Positions 50,661-59,707 of a stretch of 64,000 nt of DNA are shown here, one piece after another. Location: NCBI GenBank assembly GCA_964246745.1, contig CAXTRK010000003.1, positions 124,001 through 188,000 of the forward strand, in the 5' to 3' direction. The notes beneath the pieces were generated by a model. That model searched no databases, was not told where the DNA came from, and saw only the letters and a list, made by a program, of their open reading frames with translations. This DNA is from Lichenicoccus sp964246745. GTDB taxonomy: Bacteria; Pseudomonadota; Alphaproteobacteria; Acetobacterales; Acetobacteraceae. Both the position numbers and the translations under genes were made by a program. Within the stretch, counting starts at the first letter, position 1. The number at the start of each line of letters is the position of its first letter.

Positions 50661-52259
50661 ATGTCCCCCGACCCCGCAGGCCAACCGCACGTCTCCCGCT
50701 CGTGGCCGTTCGAGGAAGCGGCCAAGCTCGCCGAACGGCTGGACGGGCGCGCCGCCGACGAACGGCTGGAAGGGCGCGCCTCCGACGCGCCGGCCTTGCT
50801 GGAAACCGGCTACGGCCCCTCCGGCCTGCCGCATATCGGCACCTTCGGCGAAGTCGCCCGCACCACCTGGGTGCGCCGCGCCTACACCGATCTGACCGGC
50901 CGGCCGACACGTCTGCTCGCGTTCAGCGACGACATGGACGGCTTGCGCAAAATCCCCGACAACGTGCCGAACCGCGAGATGCTGGCCGGCCATCTCGGCA
51001 AGCCGCTGTCAAGCGTGCCGGACCCTTTCGGCACCCACGACTCCTTTGGCGCCCACAATAACGCCAGGCTGCGCGCCTTCCTGGATGGCTTCGGTTTCGA
51101 GTACGAGTTCGCCTCCGCCACGGAGTATTATCGCGCGGGCCGCTTCGACGCCGCACTCCGACGCGCGCTCGAGGCGCATGACGAGATCATTGCGGTGGTG
51201 GCCCCGACCCTCGGGCCGGAGCGGCGCGCCACCTATTCGCCGTTCCTGCCGATCCATCCGCGCACCGGCGTGGTGATGCAGGCGCGCATCGACGAGGTCG
51301 ACGCCGCGGCCGGAACCCTGCGCTGGCGGGACGCCGAAGGCGAGCGCTTCGAAACTCCGGTGACCGGCGGCGCCGCCAAGCTGCAATGGAAGGCGGATTG
51401 GGCGATGCGCTGGGCAGCGCTCGGCATCGACTACGAGATGTCCGGCAAGGACCTGATCGACAGCGTCCGTCTGTCGGCCAAAATCTGCCGTCTGCTCGGC
51501 GCCGAGCCGCCGCTCAGCCTGACCTACGAGCTGTTCCTCGACGAGCACGCCCAGAAGATCTCCAAGTCCAAGGGCAACGGCATCTCCGTCGAGGAATGGC
51601 TGCGCTACGCCCCGCCGGAAAGTCTCGCCCAGTTCATGTTCGTCGCCCCGCAGCGCGCCAAGCGGCTGTTCTTCGACGTCATCCCCCGCGCCGTGGACGA
51701 GTACCTCGCCAATGTCGCGCGTGCCGAGGGACAGGATGCGGAGGCGCTGCGCGCCAACCCGGCCTGGTTCATCAAGGGGGCGACGCCGACAGACGATGCC
51801 GGCAGCCCGGTGCCATTCGCGATGCTGCTCAATCTCGCCTCGGTCGCCAATGCCGAAACGGCGGACGTGCTGTGGGCTTTCCTGCAACGCTACCAGCCCG
51901 GCCTCACGCCGGAGACGCAGCCGTTCCTGGCACGGCTCGTCCTGCACGCGCTGGCCTATTTCCGCGACTTTGTGCGGCCGGCGAAAAGCTTCCGCGCGCC
52001 GATGCCGCTCGAACGCGCGGCGCTGGTGGATCTGGCCGAGACGCTCAAGGGCATCGACGCCGCGGCTGATCCGGAGGATATCCAGAACCTCGTGTTCGAG
52101 GTCGGCAAACGCCATGCGATCCAGCCGTTGCGCGCCTGGTTCGGCTGCCTCTACGAAGTGCTGCTCGGCCAAAAGGAAGGACCACGCTTCGGTATCTTCA
52201 TTTCGCTCTACGGCATCGCGGAGACCGTCGCACTGATCGAGGCGGCGCTTTCCCGTTAG
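50661..52259 (+). CDS. lysS: class I lysyl-tRNA synthetase
   Basis: The 532-residue enzyme charges tRNA-Lys. It is the archaeal-type class I form, found in many alphaproteobacteria in place of class II LysS. GYGPSGLPHIGTFGEVART carries the HIGH-type motif (HIGT) near residue 50, and QKISKSKGNGISVEEWL is the KMSKS motif (~297). FSDDMDGLRKIPDN is typical of class I LysRS. No ribosome-binding site precedes the ATG, and the gene may be leaderless. An mprF homologue follows 12 bp after the stop; both use lysine, and MprF enzymes take Lys-tRNA as substrate. Confidence 0.96.
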   Translation: MSPDPAGQPHVSRSWPFEEAAKLAERLDGRAADERLEGRASDAPALLETGYGPSGLPHIGTFGEVARTTWVRRAYTDLTGRPTRLLAFSDDMDGLRKIPDNVPNREMLAGHLGKPLSSVPDPFGTHDSFGAHNNARLRAFLDGFGFEYEFASATEYYRAGRFDAALRRALEAHDEIIAVVAPTLGPERRATYSPFLPIHPRTGVVMQARIDEVDAAAGTLRWRDAEGERFETPVTGGAAKLQWKADWAMRWAALGIDYEMSGKDLIDSVRLSAKICRLLGAEPPLSLTYELFLDEHAQKISKSKGNGISVEEWLRYAPPESLAQFMFVAPQRAKRLFFDVIPRAVDEYLANVARAEGQDAEALRANPAWFIKGATPTDDAGSPVPFAMLLNLASVANAETADVLWAFLQRYQPGLTPETQPFLARLVLHALAYFRDFVRPAKSFRAPMPLERAALVDLAETLKGIDAAADPEDIQNLVFEVGKRHAIQPLRAWFGCLYEVLLGQKEGPRFGIFISLYGIAETVALIEAALSR

Positions 52260-52271
52260 CGGGCCGCTTAC

Positions 52272-54353
52272 GTGAAGCATCAGACAGGAGGCCGCTGCTC
52301 TGAACCCCTGTTGCGGCGACTGGCGCGGCATTTTCCGCATGCGCTTGGATTGCTGTTGCTGGCCGGCGCCGTGTTTGTCGTGCAGCGCGAATTCCATCAC
52401 CTCAGCTTCGCGCAGATACGCCAGGGGCTGCACGCCATACCAGGACGCGCGCTGCTGACCTCGGCGGGCTTCACGCTGGTCTCGTTCTTTGTGCTTTCCT
52501 TCTACGACCGGCTTGCCACCATCCATGTCGGCCATCGGCTCGCCTTCCGACGCACCTTTTTCGCCTCCTTCTGCTCCTACGTCCTGTCGCACAATCTCGG
52601 CGTCTCGGCGCTCTCGGGCGCCGCGGTGCGGTTCCGGCTCTACGGCATCTGGGGGCTGCCGGCCGCGGCGATCACCGAAATCATCGCCTTCTGCTCCGTC
52701 ACCTTCGTGCTCGGAGCCTGCGCTCTGCTGGGCGGCGTCCTGATCATCAAGCCCGCCGCCATTCCGATCCTGGATCATGCGATCCCGCTGCTGCTGCTCC
52801 GTCTCGCCGGGCTGGCCGCCTGGAGCGTCGTCATCGCCTATGTGCTGCTTTCGCGCGGGCGGACACAGTTCCGGCTCTGGCGGCTCACCGTCGAAATGCC
52901 CGGACCGCGCATGGCGATCGGTCAGGTCGCGGTCGCCAGCCTTGATGTCGCCGCCACCGCCGCCATCGCGTTTGCGCTGCTGCCGCCGACGCCCGGTCTC
53001 GGCTACCCTACATTCCTCGCGATCTACATCGCCTCCTACACCGCCGGCCTGCTGGCCAGCGTTCCAGGCGGTCTCGGCGTGTTCGATGGCGCCATGCTGC
53101 TCGGCTTGGCGGCATGGCTGCCGGCGCCGCGCATCCTCGGCATGATCTTCGTCTTCCGCATGTTCTACTACATCGTGCCCTTGTTCATCGCCGGCATGCT
53201 GTTCGCGGGTCACGAGGTGCTGTTGCGCAGCGAGGCGATCCTCTCGCGTCTGCGCGGCACCGCCAACGGGCCGCCGCGCCCGAGCCTGGTGATACGGCAG
53301 AGCGAGGCCGATTTCTCGGTCACCGTCGCGGTCGGCGCCGTCTCCCTGTGCGGCGCCATGCTTCTCGCCCTCGGCGTGCTCGATCCCGCCTCCGATCTCG
53401 CGGCCCTGATTCCGTCGAGCGGCAGCCTGTTCGGGTCAGCCTCGAGCTTGACCCAGTGGTTGACCGGGCTTGCCGGGAACTACGTGCCATCGCTGATCGG
53501 CGCCGCCCTGATGGGTCTGGCAATCGGCCTGGCGAACCGGGTGACGCTGGCCTGGGGTGCGACCATCATCCTGCTCTGCGCCGCCGCGGCCCTGACCGCG
53601 TTCCGCGGCAACGACCTGCTGATCCCCGGCGTGCTGGTGCTCTCTGCCCTGCTGATCGCGCCGTTTCGCAGTTCCTATTATCGCCATGCCCGTATTCTGA
53701 GCGAGCCGCTGGCCCCGGGCACCGCGCTGCCGATGCTGCTGCTGATCGGCTGCGTGCTGATCCTCGGCAGGCTCGAGCCAAACCTGCGCTTCCTGGACGC
53801 CAATAGCTGGTGGTCCGTCGTGTTGATGCCCGGCGCCACCAACCGGACGCGCATCTCGCTGGCCTGCGCCGTCGTGATGATGCTTGGCGCACTCTGGCGG
53901 CTGCTCTCCCCCGGACGCATCGCGACGCTGCCGTGGGACGGCGGCGGCGCGGAACGCTACCGGGCGCTGGCCGCGGGCGCCGCGCCGCGATCCGCGCTCA
54001 CGCCGCAAGGCGTTGTGCTCGGCGAGACCGGCCGCGCCGCGATTGCCTTCACTCGCGCCAGAACTTCGGCCGATCATCCCCGTGGCAGCGTGCTGATCGC
54101 TCTCGGCGATCCGGTAGGCGCGGCGTTCGAGCAGGTCTCCGCCATCTGGCGGCTGCGCGACCTGGCACTCCAGGAGGGCCGCGACCCGGTGTTCTGGCAA
54201 GTCGGCGCGGAGCTGCTGCACCTTTATGAGGATCTGGGCCTCACCATCTGGAAGCTCAGCCCCGACCGCTATATCGGCTGTCCGGCCGAAATTGGTCAGA
54301 GCGTGCTGCTCATGCTCCAATCCCAGACGCTCGCTCCGATGCCGGATGCATGA
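52272..54353 (+). CDS. mprF: MprF-like protein truncated in its catalytic domain
   Basis: The 693-residue protein has the MprF layout: an N-terminal flippase-like UPF0104 region with ~8 helices (SHNLGVSALSGAAVRFRLYG, SVPGGLGVFDGAMLLGLA), a second helical block (~350-550), then the start of the DUF2156 aminoacyl-PG synthase domain (ALGDPVGAAFEQ, VFWQVGAELLHLYEDLGLTI). Homologues continue about 200 residues further, but here it ends after an unrelated short tail. GTG start at 52272, 12 bp after lysS. The flippase half may still work; Lys-PG synthesis probably cannot. No frameshifted continuation exists before the next gene. Confidence 0.82.
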   Translation: MKHQTGGRCSEPLLRRLARHFPHALGLLLLAGAVFVVQREFHHLSFAQIRQGLHAIPGRALLTSAGFTLVSFFVLSFYDRLATIHVGHRLAFRRTFFASFCSYVLSHNLGVSALSGAAVRFRLYGIWGLPAAAITEIIAFCSVTFVLGACALLGGVLIIKPAAIPILDHAIPLLLLRLAGLAAWSVVIAYVLLSRGRTQFRLWRLTVEMPGPRMAIGQVAVASLDVAATAAIAFALLPPTPGLGYPTFLAIYIASYTAGLLASVPGGLGVFDGAMLLGLAAWLPAPRILGMIFVFRMFYYIVPLFIAGMLFAGHEVLLRSEAILSRLRGTANGPPRPSLVIRQSEADFSVTVAVGAVSLCGAMLLALGVLDPASDLAALIPSSGSLFGSASSLTQWLTGLAGNYVPSLIGAALMGLAIGLANRVTLAWGATIILLCAAAALTAFRGNDLLIPGVLVLSALLIAPFRSSYYRHARILSEPLAPGTALPMLLLIGCVLILGRLEPNLRFLDANSWWSVVLMPGATNRTRISLACAVVMMLGALWRLLSPGRIATLPWDGGGAERYRALAAGAAPRSALTPQGVVLGETGRAAIAFTRARTSADHPRGSVLIALGDPVGAAFEQVSAIWRLRDLALQEGRDPVFWQVGAELLHLYEDLGLTIWKLSPDRYIGCPAEIGQSVLLMLQSQTLAPMPDA

Positions 54354-54378
54354 AGCGCTCAATGAACGGGAGGAACCG

Positions 54379-55176
54379 ATGTCTGCGACACCGACGAACC
54401 GCTTCAAGGCTCGGCTCGCGCGGGGCGAGCTGCAGATCGGCTTCTGGCTGGCGCTCGCCAGTCCCTACAGCGCGGAACTCTGCGCCGGCGCCGGCTTCGA
54501 CTGGCTGTTGATCGACGCTGAGCATGCCCCCAACGACACACGCTCGATCTTGTCGCAGCTTCAGGCGGTGGCGCCGTATGCCTCCTGCCCGGTGGTGCGG
54601 CCGCCGATCGGTGAGACCTGGATGATCAAGCAGTTGCTCGATGTCGGCGTGGAAACGCTGCTGGTGCCCATGGTGGAGACTGACGAGCAGGCGCGCTCGA
54701 TCGTCGCTGCCACGCGCTACCCGCCCCACGGCAGCCGCGGCGTCGGCAGCGCGATCGCCCGGGCGTCGCGCTGGGGAGCCGATCGTTCCTACCTCGCGGG
54801 AGCCGATCAGCGCATGTGCGTGCTGCTGCAGATTGAAAGCCGTCAAGGCCTGGACAATCTCGAAGCGATCGCCGCCGTGGACGGCGTCGACGGGATTTTC
54901 ATCGGGCCGGCTGACCTCTCCGCCTCGATGGGCTTTCTCGGCCAAGCCGGCGCCAGCGAGGTTCACCGGGCCATCGACGATGCGATCGGGCGTATCCGGC
55001 GGTCGGGCAAGTCAGCCGGCATTCTGAGCACGGACCCGGCTCTGGCGCGGCACTATATCGGCCTGGGCGCCCGCTTCGTCGCGGTCGGCACCGATACCGG
55101 GCTGCTTGCCGAAGCCAGCGTGGCACTCGCCTCCCGGTTTCGGGGCTTGGAGCCGGTCGGTTCCGGCACCACCTAG
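54379..55176 (+). CDS. HpcH/HpaI family aldolase
   Basis: The 265-residue class II metal-dependent pyruvate aldolase matches 4-hydroxy-2-oxoheptanedioate (HpaI) and 2-keto-3-deoxy-L-rhamnonate (RhmA) aldolases. GFWLALASPYSAELCAGAGF, FDWLLIDAEHAPND with its acid residues, RYPPHGSRGVGSAIARASRW, QIESRQGLDNLEAI (metal-binding Glu) and DGIFIGPADLSASMG (Asp) are in order. Start with GGGAGGA. It may share a transcript with the next gene, but no aromatic degradation genes are nearby. Exact substrate unknown. Confidence 0.92.
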   Translation: MSATPTNRFKARLARGELQIGFWLALASPYSAELCAGAGFDWLLIDAEHAPNDTRSILSQLQAVAPYASCPVVRPPIGETWMIKQLLDVGVETLLVPMVETDEQARSIVAATRYPPHGSRGVGSAIARASRWGADRSYLAGADQRMCVLLQIESRQGLDNLEAIAAVDGVDGIFIGPADLSASMGFLGQAGASEVHRAIDDAIGRIRRSGKSAGILSTDPALARHYIGLGARFVAVGTDTGLLAEASVALASRFRGLEPVGSGTT

Positions 55177-55251
55177 TTGGCTGCCGACGTGGCGCAGCGT
55201 TGCGTGGCCTCACTGCAACAGAGGATGCTGGCGCCGATGCCCGATAGGTCC

Positions 55252-57054
55252 ATGGTTTTGTTTTCCGCCGCCGAGCAGCGTGAAGTGAGCGTGGCTGGGC
55301 AGGGTTTGCCGGAGTGGGACCTCTCCGACCTTTACGACGGTCCGCAAAGCCAAAAGCTTGCCGCCGACCTTGATGAGGCGGCGCTGCGCGCTGGCGCGTT
55401 CGTCCGCGCCCATGCCGGCAGGCTCGCCGGCTACGACGCGCCCAGTCTGGCGGCGGCACTGTCGGAGTACGAACAGATCGACGAGATTCTGGGGCGCGCC
55501 TCCTCCTATGCCGGACTGCTGTTCTCCGGCGACTCCTCGGACAGCCACATCGCCCGCTTCAGCCAGCAGGTCAGCGAACGCGCCACCGCGATCAGCAGCG
55601 ACCTGGTGTTCTTCGCGCTCGAGCTTAACCGCATCGACGACGCGGAACTGGCAACGCGCACGCGCGATCCGGCGCTTGCCAGGTGGTCGCCGTTCCTCCG
55701 CGATCTGCGGGTGTTCAGGCCGCATCAGCTCTCCGATGAAATCGAGCGCGTCCTGCACGAGAAGGAGGTTACCGGACGGTCCGCCTGGAGCCGTCTGTTC
55801 GATGAGACCATGGCCGGCCTGCGCGTGCGTATCAGCGAGACGGAATTGACCATCGGCGACGCCCTGAACCGGCTTTCGGACCGGGACCGTTCCGTACGAG
55901 AAACCGCTGCCCATGCGATCGGCGCGGTGTTCGCGGACAACATCAAGCTGTTCTCGCTGATTACCAACACGCTGGCCAAGGACAAGCAGCTCACCGACGA
56001 TTGGCGCCGCTACCCGCGCCCTGGCAGCGCGCGCAACCGCGGCAACATGGTCGAGGACGCGGTGGTCGACGCGCTCATCGAGGCGGTCACCAGCGATTAC
56101 GGGCGCTTGTCGCACCGGTATTACGCGCTCAAGGCGGGCTGGCTCGGTCTCGACAAGCTTGAGCATTGGGACCGCAACGCGCCGCTGCCGGGCGACACCG
56201 ACCGGCTGATCGGGTGGGATGAGGCGCGCGCGCGCGCGCTTGGCGCCTATCAGGGCTTTGATCCGACAGTCGGCGAGATCGCGAGGCGTTTTTTCGACAG
56301 CCCCTGGATCGATGCGCCGCCGCGTCCCGGGAAGGCCAGCGGCGCGTTTGCGCATCCAACCGTGCCATCCGCGCACCCCTATATCCTGCTCAATTATCAT
56401 GGCCGCGCGCGCGACGTGATGACGCTTGCGCACGAGCTTGGCCACGGCATCCATCAAAGCCTGGCCGCCGAACAGGGCTACCTGATGTCCGCGACTCCGC
56501 TCACCTTGGCCGAGACCGCCAGCGTGTTCGGCGAGATGCTGACGTTCCGCGCCCTGCTCGACGCCGAGACCGATCCGACGCGCCGCCGCCTGATGCTGGC
56601 CGGAAAGGTCGAGGACATGCTCAACACCGTCGTGCGTCAGGTCGCCTTCTACCGCTTCGAGACTCTGCTGCACGACGAACGCAGGCAGGGCGAACTGCTG
56701 CCCGAGCGCATCGGCGAACTCTGGCGCCAGGTGCAGTCCGACAGCCTTGGCCCGGCGTTCAATTTCACGCCCGATTATGACGTGTTCTGGGCCTACGTGC
56801 CGCATTTCGTGCACTCGCCCTTCTACGTCTATGCCTACGCCTTCGGCGATTGCCTGGTGAACGCGCTCTACGGCGTGTTCGCCTCCGGACATCCGGGCTT
56901 CGCCGCCAAATACATCGACATGCTGCGTGCCGGCGGCACCAGGCGCCATCCTGAACTGCTGTCGCCGTTCGGACTTGATGCCTCCGATCCGGCTTTCTGG
57001 CGAAAGGGTCTCGACGTGATTGCGGGCTTCATTGACGAGCTGGAAGCCGCCTGA
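55252..57054 (+). CDS. pepF: M3 family oligoendopeptidase (PepF-like)
   Basis: The ~600-residue zinc metallopeptidase has HExxH in LAHELGHGIHQSLAAEQGYL (~408) with the downstream Glu in TLAETASVFGEMLTF. The helical N-terminal half begins LPEWDLSDLYDGP, as in alphaproteobacterial oligoendopeptidase F. It degrades cytoplasmic oligopeptides. The start is uncertain: the frame opens with TTG at 55177 and has ATGs at 55225, 55240 and 55252; I use 55252 because the family N-terminus follows soon after. The stop shares TGATG with the next gene. Confidence 0.92.
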   Translation: MVLFSAAEQREVSVAGQGLPEWDLSDLYDGPQSQKLAADLDEAALRAGAFVRAHAGRLAGYDAPSLAAALSEYEQIDEILGRASSYAGLLFSGDSSDSHIARFSQQVSERATAISSDLVFFALELNRIDDAELATRTRDPALARWSPFLRDLRVFRPHQLSDEIERVLHEKEVTGRSAWSRLFDETMAGLRVRISETELTIGDALNRLSDRDRSVRETAAHAIGAVFADNIKLFSLITNTLAKDKQLTDDWRRYPRPGSARNRGNMVEDAVVDALIEAVTSDYGRLSHRYYALKAGWLGLDKLEHWDRNAPLPGDTDRLIGWDEARARALGAYQGFDPTVGEIARRFFDSPWIDAPPRPGKASGAFAHPTVPSAHPYILLNYHGRARDVMTLAHELGHGIHQSLAAEQGYLMSATPLTLAETASVFGEMLTFRALLDAETDPTRRRLMLAGKVEDMLNTVVRQVAFYRFETLLHDERRQGELLPERIGELWRQVQSDSLGPAFNFTPDYDVFWAYVPHFVHSPFYVYAYAFGDCLVNALYGVFASGHPGFAAKYIDMLRAGGTRRHPELLSPFGLDASDPAFWRKGLDVIAGFIDELEAA

Positions 57055-58421
57055 TGGCGGAACGCGACATTGACCGCGCCACGCGTTTCAGCGAGCTGCG
57101 CCGGCTCGCGCGCACCTCGGGCGCCGTCGGCGGCATCGCCGCCCGCCTGGCCGGAGAACGTTTCGGCATCCGCACCAACAAGACCGCTCACGCCGAGGAT
57201 CTGCGCGCCGTGCTCGGCGGCCTCAAGGGGCCGCTGATGAAGGTGGCGCAACTGCTCTCCACCATCCCCGACGCGCTGCCCGCGGAGTATGCCGACGAAC
57301 TGGCGCAGTTGCAGTCGAACGCGCCGCCGATGGGCTGGTCTTTCGTGCGCCGCCGCATGGCCAACGAGCTGGGAGCGGAGTGGCAGAGCCGTTTCACGCG
57401 GTTTGGCCAGGAAGCGGCGGCGGCGGCGAGTCTCGGGCAGGTGCATCGCGGCACGCTCAACGATGGGCGGGAAGTCGCCTGCAAGCTGCAATATCCGGAT
57501 ATGCCCTCGACCGTGGAAGCCGACCTGCGCCAGTTGCGCGTGGCGATGGGTCTCTATCACCGCATGGACAACGCCATCCAGCAGGACGAGATCTACAAGG
57601 AACTCGCCGAACGGCTGCGCGAGGAGCTCGACTACCTGCGCGAGGCGGCGCATCTGCGTCTGTATCGCCTGATGCTGGGTGATTTTCCGCTGGTGACCGT
57701 GCCCGAGCCGGTTGAATCGCTGTCCACCGGCCGGCTGCTGACCATGCAGTGGGTGGAGGGCAAGCCTCTCAAGCAGCGGCTTGATGAGGATCCATCACAG
57801 GAGAGCCGCAACCGGATCGCCGAGGCGTTGTTCGGCGCCTGGTACACGCCGCTCTATCGATACGGTGTCATCCATGGCGACCCGCATCTGGGCAACTTCC
57901 TGATACGCGGCGATGACGGGCTCAACCTGCTCGATTTCGGCGCCATCCGTATCTTCAAGCCGCATTTCATACGCGGGATCATCAACCTCTACGAGGCGAT
58001 CCGCGACAAGGACCAGGACAAGGCGCACCATGCCTACGAGACCTGGGGCTTTACCAATCTGGATCATGAGAAAATGGAAGTGCTCAACGGCTGGGCCCGC
58101 TTCCTCTACGAGCCGCTGCTCGATGACCGCGTGCGGCCGATCCAGGAAACCGCCGACCCGCACTATGGCCGTGCCGTGATCGAGAAGGTTCATGCCGGCT
58201 TGCAGCGCACCGGCGGCGTCAAGCCGCCGCGCGAGTTCGTGCTGATGGATCGTTCCGCCGTTGGGCTCGGCAGCGTCTTCCTGCGGCTGCGCGCGGAACT
58301 CAACTGGAACCGCATGTTCCGTGACCTGATCGAGAACTTCAACGAGGCGGAGCTTGCCGAGCGGCAGCGTGCGGCGTTGGCGGAGACACGCGTGCCGCCG
58401 CCGCTCGCGCAAAAATCGTAA
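57054..58421 (+). CDS. ABC1/UbiB family atypical kinase
   Basis: The 455-residue protein belongs to the ABC1/ADCK/UbiB atypical kinases, linked to ubiquinone synthesis or lipid homeostasis. AAAASLGQVHRGTLNDGREV is the Ala-rich nucleotide loop, and the catalytic loop is VIHGDPHLGNFLIRGDDGLN followed by LLDFGAIRIF (DFG). The inhibitory KxGQ motif reads MKVAQLLSTIPDALP, with Ala for Gly. There are no C-terminal membrane helices, which UbiB itself has, so it is more like a soluble AarF paralogue. It overlaps pepF by one base and converges on a glycosyltransferase gene. Confidence 0.9.
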   Translation: MAERDIDRATRFSELRRLARTSGAVGGIAARLAGERFGIRTNKTAHAEDLRAVLGGLKGPLMKVAQLLSTIPDALPAEYADELAQLQSNAPPMGWSFVRRRMANELGAEWQSRFTRFGQEAAAAASLGQVHRGTLNDGREVACKLQYPDMPSTVEADLRQLRVAMGLYHRMDNAIQQDEIYKELAERLREELDYLREAAHLRLYRLMLGDFPLVTVPEPVESLSTGRLLTMQWVEGKPLKQRLDEDPSQESRNRIAEALFGAWYTPLYRYGVIHGDPHLGNFLIRGDDGLNLLDFGAIRIFKPHFIRGIINLYEAIRDKDQDKAHHAYETWGFTNLDHEKMEVLNGWARFLYEPLLDDRVRPIQETADPHYGRAVIEKVHAGLQRTGGVKPPREFVLMDRSAVGLGSVFLRLRAELNWNRMFRDLIENFNEAELAERQRAALAETRVPPPLAQKS

Positions 58422-58427
58422 CGGGAG

Positions 58428-59483
58428 CTATTCTCCGGCGACGATGCGCAACGCCGGACGGCTGAGATGGGCGAGCTGCCGATAGACCGCGAGGTAATCC
58501 TCGGCCATGCGGCGCGCGCTGAAGCGGGTTTCGAAGCGTCGGCGGATCGACGAGGTCGCCAGGCGGTCGAGCCTGCTGACCGCGCTGATCGCACTGGTCT
58601 CGTCCTCGACGACAAAGCCTGTCAGGTCGTCTTCGACGATCTCCGGCACCGAGCCGCGATTGAAGGCGATCACCGGAGTGCCGCACGCCATCGCCTCGAT
58701 CATCACCAGGCCGAACGGCTCCGGCCAGTCGATCGGCATCAGCAGGCCGCGCGCGCCCGACAGGAAGCCAGGCTTCTGAGCGTCGTTGATCTCTCCGATC
58801 AGCTCGACGGTGTCACCCAGCATCGGACGGATCCGCTGCTCGAAATATTCGGCGTCGACACGGTCGACCTTGGCCGCGATCTTCAGCTTGACGCCGCTCG
58901 CGCGCGCGATGCGGATCGCCTTGTCGACGCCCTTCTCGGGGCAGATACGACCCAGGAAGGCGAGGTAGTCGCGCTCGCCTGGCTGCGGCGTCAGCAGATT
59001 GGCGGGCAGGCCGTGATGCACCGTGCGCACGAAGTTCGCCTGCGGCATTGGCCGGCGCTGGCTGTCGGAAATTGACACCACCGGCGCTCTGTTGAACGTG
59101 TTGAACACCGGCTGCAGTTCGGGCAGATCAAGCCTGCCGTGCAGGGTCGTCACAAACGGCACCGACTGACGGCTGAAGAAGGTGAACGGCCAGTAATCCA
59201 TGTGGAAATGCAGCACGTCAAACTCGTCCATGCGGCGGGCGACCTGCTCCATCATCAGCATATGCGGCGCGATGGGATCACGGATCGCCGGGTCGAGGCG
59301 CAGCGCCCGTGGCCAGCAGGCATGCAGATCGGCCGAAGTCACGCTGTCGCCGCTTGCGAACAGCGTCACGTCATGGCCAAGATTGACCAGCTCTTCCGTC
59401 AGGAAAGAAACCACACGCTCGGTGCCGCCATAAAGCTTCGGGGGAACGGCTTCGTGCAGCGGGGCAATCTGAGCAATGCGCAT
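58428..59483 (-). CDS. glycosyltransferase family 4-like protein
   Basis: The 351-residue GT-B glycosyltransferase has an N-terminal PLHEAVPPKLYGGTERVVS donor-acceptor loop, central YLAFLGRICPEKGVDKAIR (~165) and the GT4 EX7E region PFGLVMIEAMACGTPVIAF (~268). The N-terminus YGGTERVVSFLTEELV is seen in capsule and exopolysaccharide transferases. The ATG has an AAGGATC site. It stands alone, divergent from an ABC exporter gene, with a perfect palindrome just upstream. Donor and acceptor are unknown. Confidence 0.9.
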   Translation of the reverse strand: MRIAQIAPLHEAVPPKLYGGTERVVSFLTEELVNLGHDVTLFASGDSVTSADLHACWPRALRLDPAIRDPIAPHMLMMEQVARRMDEFDVLHFHMDYWPFTFFSRQSVPFVTTLHGRLDLPELQPVFNTFNRAPVVSISDSQRRPMPQANFVRTVHHGLPANLLTPQPGERDYLAFLGRICPEKGVDKAIRIARASGVKLKIAAKVDRVDAEYFEQRIRPMLGDTVELIGEINDAQKPGFLSGARGLLMPIDWPEPFGLVMIEAMACGTPVIAFNRGSVPEIVEDDLTGFVVEDETSAISAVSRLDRLATSSIRRRFETRFSARRMAEDYLAVYRQLAHLSRPALRIVAGE

Positions 59484-59521
59484 TATGTTGGATCCTTATT
59501 CAATCGCGATACTCATCTAAC

Positions 59522-59535
59522 GCCGCGATCGCGGC
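59522..59535. promoter_or_regulatory. perfect 14-bp palindrome upstream of the glycosyltransferase gene
   Basis: GCCGCGATCGCGGC reads identically on both strands and lies 39-52 bp before the glycosyltransferase ATG, in the divergent region shared with the ABC exporter. It is operator-like, though CG-rich palindromes of this size can arise by chance in such DNA. Confidence 0.35.
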
Positions 59536-59707
59536 AATTTGTGGGCAACGCTTTGGCTTCTTTGCGTCGAATTCCTCGCTTCTCTGACCATTTCTTGAAC
59601 GCCGCATTTTTTGAACACCGGGGAACATGCCGCGTCGTTCGTGTGCTTTACTCATGCCGCCGGCCGTGCCCTCATCTCCGAGGTGCCCTCCTTTCAAGGT
59701 GCAAGCC

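Noticed and set aside
48923..51061. 712-codon plus-strand open frame
   Set aside because: Antisense to the DinG-like helicase and out of phase with lysS; no recognisable sequence.
51009..53213. 734-codon minus-strand open frame across lysS and mprF
   Set aside because: Antisense to two well-supported genes, with charged repetitive composition and no domain.
54354..54378. Frameshifted remainder of mprF
   Set aside because: Only 25 bp separate the mprF stop from the next gene, and the alternative frames around 54226-54378 show no DUF2156 sequence.
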